From Sthenelais limicola (Eukaryota; Annelida; Polychaeta; Phyllodocida; Sigalionidae), in contig OW804097.1 in assembly GCA_942159475.1 (NCBI GenBank), positions 53,154,986 to 53,218,985 on the forward strand: a stretch of 64,000 bases of DNA, given 5' to 3'. Shown here one piece after another: positions 56,439-64,000 of the stretch. Made by a program: the position numbers and the translations under genes. Positions within the stretch are counted from its first letter, which is position 1. Every line of letters starts with the position of its first letter. The notes beneath the pieces are model-generated. The model saw nothing but the letters and a program-made list of their open reading frames with translations, had not been told where the DNA came from and made no database searches.

Positions 56439-56907
56439 TAATACCCCTTTCACACTACACCTCTCAAAGCGCTTCGAAGCGCCTTGAAGCGCTTCCTCGA
56501 GGTCGGTTCTATTCACACTGCACTCTAAAGCGCTTCCAAACCGAATCCAAAGTGAAGTGAAGTGGTTTACACAATCCACCTACTTGAGGTGAATTATATA
56601 AACCGCTTCGCTTCACTTCGCTTCACTTCGCTTCACTTCGCTTCACTTCGCTTCACTTCGCTTTCTCAGTGCTAGTTCTGCTAGTGTGAATGGAACCGAA
56701 GTGAAGCGAAGTGGTTTCTGATGTCATCGATCTTATAAACACATAGGAAAGTGTACAGCAACCATACTTGTAGTCTGAATAGAACCGACTTAGTGAAAGC
56801 GCTTAGAAGCGCTTTCTGAGTACAGTCTGCATGGTGCGAATTATATAAACCAGTTCGCAACGATTCGCTATGCTTCGCTTCGGTTGTGTAGTGTGAAAGG
56901 GGTATTA
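56439..56907. mobile_element. 469-bp MITE with 22-bp perfect terminal inverted repeats
   Basis: TAATACCCCTTTCACACTAC begins the left terminal repeat (56439-56460), and the right end (56886-56907) is its exact complement. The interior is built from AAGCGAAGTG/CACTTCGCTT motifs in both orientations, so it folds on itself, and includes a near-perfect 10-base tandem array at 56604-56662. No transposase. The TA-start and CCCTTTCACACT end are typical of several animal MITE families. Confidence 0.9.
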
Positions 56908-57101
56908 GGGAATGTAATCATTCCTGTAGACATTATATACTATTCAAGATGGAGTAAGGAACCCAAAACAATGAGGACAGAAGGGGGTATTTGATGTAGG
57001 TTTGTTTTATTGGGGGTCCGACGTTTCGGGCTTCAATGGCCCTTTATCAAGGAGGTTGGTTTATATACTATTCATTGGGAATGGGACACGAGTCAATGTG
57101 T

Positions 57102-57146
57102 ATGAATGAATGAATGAATGAATGAATGAATGAATGAATGAATGAA
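57102..57146 (+). repeat. (GAAT)n microsatellite
   Basis: About eleven perfect tetranucleotide units. Confidence 0.95.
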
Positions 57147-57376
57147 ACCCTGATCGAGCATAAAAGGAAACCCTAGATATTGGAAAGCACAACCCGAATC
57201 CCAAATATAAAAGACACAAAATTAATAAACTTGTCTAGTTCAACTTATTTTATATTGTATCGAGGCATATACAATCTTTGTATATATACTTTCCTGGTTG
57301 CACTCAATGTACCAACCCTTCGTCTAGCGCAATTGAATAAATAACAATACTATATTACCAATCTTCTTTTTCTTAC

Positions 57377-57560
57377 CTTCACTTTTAGGGTACCTTCTGC
57401 CCATCTTGGCTGACACGGGAGAGGGAGCTGGGGTGGCTGTGCTAGGCATTAACCCAGCAGGCCAAACCTTCCCCAGGAGTCTGCCTATCTGTCCTCCCAT
57501 ACTATATGTTAGAGCGAAGCCTAGCGACGAGTCAGACCATACCTGTCCCAATATACACAT
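57377..57560 (-). CDS. Candidate alternative first exon of the RhoGAP gene
   Basis: An open frame starting MCILGQVWSDSSLG and ending PKSE plus one base at a strong GTAAGAA donor (57376-57370). It encodes 61 residues with no low-complexity bias: GFALTYSMGGQIGRLLGK, then a Pro/Ser/Ala stretch and MGRRYPKSE. The donor phase (one base left over) matches the acceptor phase of RhoGAP exon 2 at 44309, exactly as the 48468 exon does, whereas joining it to the 48531 exon would break the frame. Alternatively CAG at 57543 could act as an acceptor, making it an internal exon. No homology is recognised, and chance or a separate gene remains possible. Confidence 0.35.
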
Positions 57561-59300
57561 GGCGTGCTCTCTTTTTGTCTTCTTCTGTTCCTCTTCCTTC
57601 TCTTCTCCTCCTCCTTACATACTGCACATTCTTCAAGGCTCTGCTTTCTCCTCTTCCAACACTACCACCACTTCCAGTAAATCTCAACTAATTGCGCAAG
57701 GGCTATGAAGAGAGAAGCTAGCTCTCCACAATCTCTATAGATGTGTACGAAAATGGAAGTACTAGGCGCTGATGGGTTGATAATGAATATATAGCATACG
57801 GTGTGTGTCCTATATATATATGTAGATGGATAAAAACTATATTAACCTTTGGTCTATTTTCTGGTGGTGCCTTTCCTTGTTGAATGCTATATGGATATCA
57901 AATGCCATATACCAATGTATAAGGTAACATACATTGTATTTTGTAGCACATGTACTTGTGATGGCACTAGATTTTCACCGGGCAATGAACATAGGAGTAT
58001 ATAGAGTGTGTGTTGACGTGAAAATGGCCCGGAGAGATATATAGACAGAGAATGACCAATGTTGTAACATATATGCAAATTCACCGATACATTCTCATTC
58101 CCCTCTTCCAACACTTGGGTAAGTATCTAGGTAGTGAGATATAATACCAGGGGGACAGCCTTAAAGTATGATTAATCCCTCAGCAGTTAGTTGGGCAATT
58201 GATCCATGGTCTAGTTGATGGTTGTTTGCAGTAAGGCAGATGGTAGGTATAATGTTTGTTATCAATCCACCTTATACTGGTCTGCTATATATAATATTAA
58301 TAACATCGCCTATATATCATTTCCTCCCTTTTTCCTCTCGCGAGTACTGCCTCAAAACATCTTCATGCTATATTCAGTGGTAGTAGGAGTTACGAGTAGT
58401 AGTGGAAACAATATCCAATAAAGATCCACTTCCTCGTGTCATAAAGATGCATGTACTGTACTTTGCTCGCTTGCTCGCTCTCGCTCTGAACAATATAAGT
58501 CCACCTACATATGAATAAACCAAGTCCCAAGCATGGCATGAATGAGAGACTCTGTCCTCAAGGAACTAACTACTTACTACTCGCTGCTGAGGTGCAATGC
58601 CCTGTCGGTGATGATGGGAGATGATGACGACGACGACGACGCGCGAGCTTTGCCAAGTTTCGGCTCGTCTTAATAAAGCTGATTGTTCAGGGTGACTGGG
58701 TGTCTTTCCAAGCTTGGCTTTCACACCATTAGTTGTCCGAACATCTACAGCTCTGATAATTTAGCAAGACAGGCAAGCCTTGTAAGTTCAAACTAGCTTG
58801 ATATTGCTCCAACGCGTGAAAACTACACATAGTTTCTTTATCATGCTATTCCATGATCCAACTAATGGCAATTTCATTCATTGAAAGGCATCACAATCGA
58901 GAAATAATTTTATCACGACGCAATAAAAATCGAGACTACATAACGGAAGTTTCGTTGTATGTATATATGCACTGCGTTTATATAATAAACATATATATAT
59001 ATCATTATTTTTTCCAGACATTATACTTTCCGTATATAACAGGTAAAAATATTCAATAGATTTAATATTAACAGACAACATGTCAACAAGTCAGCAGATA
59101 TATATATAATAATAAATGCATGGATCCTTATAGAGGATGTAGAAGTAGGGCCACGCACTAGTAACAGTAATCCGTCATATAACAAGAAACATCACCACCA
59201 GAGCAGCTGTGTAGCAGAGATAAACAAGACGCTGATGACTGGACACCAAGCCTTTTTCCATCATCCCCCTCTCTCTCTCATTCCAGTGGTAATATCCAAA
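57561..59300. other. No gene recognised
   Basis: AT-rich with (TA)n stretches. A (GAC)n run lies at about 58624-58640 beside a GCTCGCTTGCTCGCTCTCGC stretch at 58465-58490, which could mark a promoter or CpG-containing segment, but nothing decisive is visible. Confidence 0.4.
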
Positions 59301-59539
59301 AATCCAACTAGGAGAGCAAAAATCCCATAGAATATTCCAGGGGAGCATTGTCACGGAGAGGAGAAGGAGAAGCAAGAACTCGGAGGATGAGGAGGCAGTG
59401 CGCATAATAATAATTCACTTGCACAACATCTGCAGTAGGAGGAAATACCAGAGAGGCTCCTGGATAGGAGGAGAGCACGTCCGTGGCATCGCTCTCCGCC
59501 AAATATGGTCTTATAGAATCCCTTCTTAACAGATGGGCA

Positions 59540-59900
59540 TCCCGGAGGGGAGGAGGACGAGGTGGAGGAGAGGGATGAGGATGAGGGGGAGAATAGTGGG
59601 AGGAGAGGGAGGAGGAGGAGAAGGTGGAGAGGGAGGAAGGTAGGGAGGGGCGAGGAGGAGGAAAAGGAAGATAGGGGGAGGAGGAGGGTGGAGGAGGAGG
59701 AAGGAAGGACAGGGAGGGCAATAGGTAGAAGTAGGAGGGTAGGGAGAAAGAGGAGGCAGAGAAGCAGCAATAAGACAAGTGTGAGAAGGGAAAAGGGACG
59801 GAAGGAGAAGCAAGGAGGGAGAGTAGAAGTAAAATTCACAGGTGTAGAATGAGAGGAGGGGAGGACAGGAACGAAGGGAAGAAGGGAAGGGGGCAGAATT
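59540..59900 (+). repeat. GGA-rich low-complexity tract
   Basis: About 360 bases of nearly pure purine (GGAGGAGGA, GGGAGG). It generates overlapping Ser/Pro/Leu-rich open frames on the minus strand (156-224 codons) that should not be taken as genes. Confidence 0.9.
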
Positions 59901-60060
59901 GTTATTGTGGTTGTTATTGTAGTTGCCCCATGTTGTTGTGCTCCACCCACACCATTAACATTGGTAGTTTTTGTCACAAGACGCGCAGCTCCGGATATCC
60001 CCACCTTTAATACTTTTAATACCATTTACCCTGTCAGCTTGGAATGTCGAGTAAAATGTT

Positions 60061-63000
60061 GTGGTAGTAATTGACGACATTGTTCCTAGAGTTAAACTAG
60101 CCTCCCGATATCAAAGACACGGAATAATAATCCCGGTGATATTGTTGATGGGTCGGGGACCGGCAGCGGCGGTGGTGGTGATAGTAATAATGATGATAAG
60201 GATGGAGATAGTGGTGGTGGTGGGGAGGATGGTTGAATGGAAGCAGATTACCTGCCACACCCTAACCTTGCCAACCTGCGAGAATGAAGCACTGTAGTCG
60301 TCCTGCACGCTGCCATCTCTGAGCGGCCATATATATACAAGATCGCACTCTCGATTCTAGCAAGGCAGTTGTCGAACACCAAATGCTATAGCGAGAAATA
60401 CTTTCGTTAAAAGTCCGCTTCACAACTCTTGGAACAATATCTTAGCTCCCTTCTCACTCTTAGTATATCGTCCCTCACCTCCCCAACTCACTCGCTATCC
60501 ACCCCACCCCCTCTCTAATTCATTCTCTCTTCTCTTCAACTCCCTCCATCTCATCAACCCCTTCCCACCCTCCTCCTTAAACTTTTTAACCACCCACTCC
60601 ATCCAGGGATAACTTCACAATCGTTTTTAAGGACTCATCGTTTTACTATTTAACTTACTCAAAGCAATTACAACAGTGAATCACATTTTAGCCAGGAACC
60701 CTCGGCAGGAGTCCCAGATAAGACATCGCCCAAGTGCTATCCAGGCCAGGTGACTATTGACTTCTAGGTATCACTAACTATTGCACTTAAAACATAGATG
60801 TAAAATTCCAGGAAGGCGTGTGGTTAATAAATAATTGATTAGTTTGTTTCTATAGAAACCTGCCGAAGTAACTTTTAACTATTAAAGGACGACTGAGTGT
60901 GAGAAGGGAGTTCTTTTTTAAGTTTGTACCCTTAGACTGTCCTTAGAGCATTTTAAAAGCGACAAAGTCTTTTTGTTATTCACCAAAGTAGTGGTCTCAA
61001 AGTTTCCTGCTGATCAATTTTATGACAAATAGATTAACCGTGCAGTAAAGTTTCTTAAAGGAAGTACAGCATCTCAAATGAGGGTATGTCCATATCGTAT
61101 AGCGCGAAATATCAGGGAAATAATTATATATTCTTTTCGCTATTCGAAATCATATTCATGAATTAAATATGAACCTAAATTTTCTGCTCTACAAGTGACG
61201 CAGTAACAAAATTTCCTGTTTTGAAGTTGCAGGAACCATTTTTTAATAGCGTTCGATTACGTTCATTTCTGGGGTAAACAACGCCAGTTAATTCTTCGAG
61301 GTTAATTAACAACCTTCAATGACATTTGATTGTATGAGGGAATAATGTAACAAAACCTTTTCATTACCACAAACGCTAGTAGCTAAGTTCTAAAAGGTTG
61401 AATCCCAATTAGATATGGGAATATCGGAAGTTAATGTAATTCAAGTGGCTTTGTCATTTACATAATCATGTCTGTGGTTTCTCAAAGCTTAAAACACGAC
61501 AATAAACACTCGCTTTGGTGAATTATGGGGGAATCTTCCCCTGGCACATGCATATGTTGCCAAGGAGGGACATGAGACTTTTTAATGCCAGCTGCAAAAA
61601 CTGAACTAGAAACAGCAAGGTATAATAGAATAAATAATTTATATTGTCTTGCAACATATCTTTTAAGCGTGACACTTGTCATTTGTAAGATGATATTGAT
61701 TGTAATATGGAATAGTACAGACATTTAATGAATACAAAATATAAAACAAACTCATGATCCAAGAAATATTCATAAGATTAAAGGCATACCAGTGATTATT
61801 TCCAACTATCAAGAATAATATCAGCGATCAACATACATGGACATAAATAGCAAAATTATTATCGAAAATAGAACAAACTTAAAGAAATCAGCACCTGGAA
61901 AGGTTGCGACGCAAAAGGGATCAGGAATAGAGATAGGGCCTGCTAACATGCACACTGACACAATCGAGCTTAACAAAGAAGAACCTGAAGGAATCGGAAT
62001 AACAATAGATATATCTATTATACCCAGATCAGATAAGTAGTTTCTCACCTGAGAAGAGCAGACCTGCCGTTTTAGTATCACAGAGCATTAGTAACATGGT
62101 GTGTTTGTGGAAGCAACGTTAGAGTGCCTTCGGGAATCCTTCAGGAAGAAGTTAATGAGAGAAAATCGTAGAAAGAGCAACAGCAGTTTCTGAAATACTG
62201 TTCATTGGAGCTTGCGTTATTGCAATGCCAAGTATAATTCTCCATGGTATGTATATAATCTTTTATGGCGCAATGGGAGGTGCGGTAACTGGCTAACTGA
62301 CGAGGTATTCTTCAAGTCAAACATTGACATAATATAATGATATTGATTCTCCTCTGGCTCCTCGTCATCCCCTTCTTACGTTGAGAGTAACTCCAAAGGC
62401 GATTATATAATTCGCAACGTGTATGCTTGGTATATTTGCCAGAGTCATTTTCCACATCCAAAGTAACCAGAGTAGGGTTCCATTCAAAACAAACTGTTTG
62501 TAGTACCTACTTCATAAATAGAAAAACAATGGACCTTTTGTTTAAATCTGCAGCCTTCGCCCTGAGCTCTCACTAAAAGTGCTGACATTAAATGGAACAC
62601 ATATATGCTGACGATATTTTTTTTCAATAAAAATAATCAATTCCCTGGCAGTTTAGAGTCATAATATCAAATACCGAGTTCCCTCAATGGGCGCTTCTCC
62701 AACTGAATCCTTTTTAGTTCACATAACATACAAATTTCTTGTATATTTGGGTGTATGGCTCATAGATAACCGGGTGCGCTGACACGTATCGATTATATGC
62801 ATGCAGACATCGGAAGTTATGAAGATTACGTGTCGTTTATGTTAGTTCAGGTGTACTGACACTATGTATACTTAAGCATGTCGATCGTCACGTACACATA
62901 TTAACAAATAACTGAGCCAATCTGGAATCGGACATCCAAATTGATCAAGAACATAATATGTGAGGTACTATCTTTTCGGTGGTACAATTTCAGGAAATAG

Positions 63001-63530
63001 TACAGGATTGTAAAGGTAGATAGATATATATTCCTTGAGAAGTGATATCAGACAACGAGGAAGCATACAAAGACAGTGCGAAGTCTAGGAATAGAGAGAG
63101 ATACTGGATGGAAACATACAATTCCAGAGTATGTGCAGAGGTATCTAAGATTGTTTGTTATGACAAGTCCTCTCCCGCACGCAGAAGCCTGGGCAAACCT
63201 CCCTTTCGTGTATACTACTAGCTGCTGCTACTTCTGGTGTGATGATGTTTTCGCTATGCTGTGGAAGGAGAGAGTTGAGAAGGGTAGTACCACTAGGTTC
63301 CGTTGAGCAAGAGAGAAGAACTCGTTTGTAGTAAGTAAGTAGTAAGACAGATGAATCTGTGCTGTTGTCCAAGCAGAATACAGCTCGGAGAGATATACAG
63401 CGTGTCCGTCACCCTCTCATTGTGTGTGTGTGTGTCTCTCTCAAGCGGTTGAATGTTAGAATGATTCCTTAGAATGATCATCAGCAGACTCGTCCACAGG
63501 TGAAGGGGTGGGAAGTAAAGATTAAGGAGA
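60061..63530. other. No gene recognised
   Basis: Contains (GGT)n near 60168-60225, pyrimidine-rich sequence 60470-60600 and otherwise AT-rich unique-looking DNA. Short open frames at 61837-62040 (plus) and 62157-62296 (plus, hydrophobic) have no supporting context. Confidence 0.5.
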
Positions 63531-63534
63531 ATGC

Positions 63535-63655
63535 AGTGGGGAGGTGAGGAAGGAGGATGAGGAGAAGGAGAAGGAGGAGCAGAGGGATATGGAAAAGGAG
63601 GAGGAGATAGAGATAAAGGAGGTAGAGGAGGAGTAGAAGAAGAAGAAGGAAAAGT
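63535..63655 (+). repeat. GGA/GAA-rich low-complexity tract
   Basis: Purine-only stretch similar to that at 59540. A (GGT)n run follows at 63768-63812 and encodes a His-rich open frame on the minus strand that is not credible as a gene. Confidence 0.9.
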
Positions 63656-64000
63656 GCATAAGTCTCCTACTGCAGAAAGTCATGTCCATGCAGCCTAGCT
63701 CAAGCTACGCACCAATGTATGTAAATCACTGTAGTTGTATTGGCTCAGGCACTAGTAGCTAGCTAGTGTGGTGGTGGTGGTAGTAGTGGTGGTGGTGGCG
63801 GTGGCGGTGGTGGAACCAGCTTGTCGTCCCGAATACATCACTGATGGCAGCTTCTCCACGAATTAGAATTAGAAAGCAGCTTTCCCTAACTCTGCCATCT
63901 CCTCTCCTACTATCTGTCCTGGTTTGTCTCTTTTGTTTCCAGTGAACCCTCCTGAACAAACTACCAAGAAGTTCTTTATTTTGTCAAAATTCCCCATAAA

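Noticed and set aside
59308..60025. 156- to 224-codon Ser/Pro/Leu-rich open frames on the minus strand
   Set aside because: They arise from a GGA-rich low-complexity tract, and three overlapping frames are equally open.
62157..62296. Short hydrophobic open frame ending in a Gly/Met-rich segment, resembling a membrane helix pair
   Set aside because: Only 46 codons, no upstream Met in frame, a stop just before it and no recognisable splice partners; probably chance.
63759..63959. His-rich minus-strand frame
   Set aside because: Encoded by a (GGT)n microsatellite.

Overview
The window is eukaryotic nuclear DNA, most likely from a non-vertebrate animal. It is AT-rich with many short repeats. 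It carries two conserved animal genes split by GT-AG introns, a metazoan-type tRNA-Ala, and a decayed Polinton/adintovirus-like element of the sort found in marine invertebrate genomes. The sequence alone does not fix the phylum.

Layout. (1) 1-2881: repeats only, with degenerate telomere-like GGGTTAGGG tracts, duplicated G-rich blocks and two adjacent long hairpins. (2) 2882-8629: the Polinton/adintovirus-like element. Its minus strand holds a tightly packed block, listed here in transcription order: a 168-aa gene with two short introns, a BIR-domain protein, a small conserved protein, a Pro/Ala-rich protein, an integrase with a chromodomain, a capsid-associated-type protein, a Lys/Arg-rich core-like protein, an F54H12.2-type capsid protein with its middle deleted, and an adenain-type protease broken by a frameshift. 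One unrecognised 280-aa gene diverges on the plus strand. No DNA polymerase B, packaging ATPase or complete major capsid gene is present, so this is a partial, decayed copy. (3) 8618-11015: the 3' flank of the element occurs twice in direct orientation, but the adjoining ~346-bp segment is inverted between the copies. A Ty3-type gag fragment and a 43-bp tandem array lie between them. (4) 11016-13107: palindromic repeats and the CDC5L promoter. (5) 13108-26451: CDC5L (plus strand, 17 coding exons, 807 aa), a spliceosomal PRP19-complex subunit, with several inverted-repeat elements in its introns. (6) 26699-26771: tRNA-Ala(AGC), minus strand. (7) 33128-48531, possibly to 57560: a p50RhoGAP/ARHGAP1-like gene (minus strand, 13 coding exons, 447 aa) with CRAL-TRIO/BCH and RhoGAP domains and a possible alternative first exon 9 kb upstream. 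(8) 48.5-64 kb: intergenic or upstream sequence with microsatellites, purine tracts and a well-defined MITE.

The two host genes are ordinary housekeeping functions (pre-mRNA splicing and Rho GTPase signalling) and show no sign of working together. The unusual biology is in the mobile-element cluster at 2.2-11 kb: a captured apoptosis-inhibitor-type domain, a spliced divergent gene pair, stop/start-overlapping genes, and the inverted segment flanked by half-palindromes. All exon boundaries were read by eye from splice consensus, reading phase and family similarity recalled from memory. No search was run.
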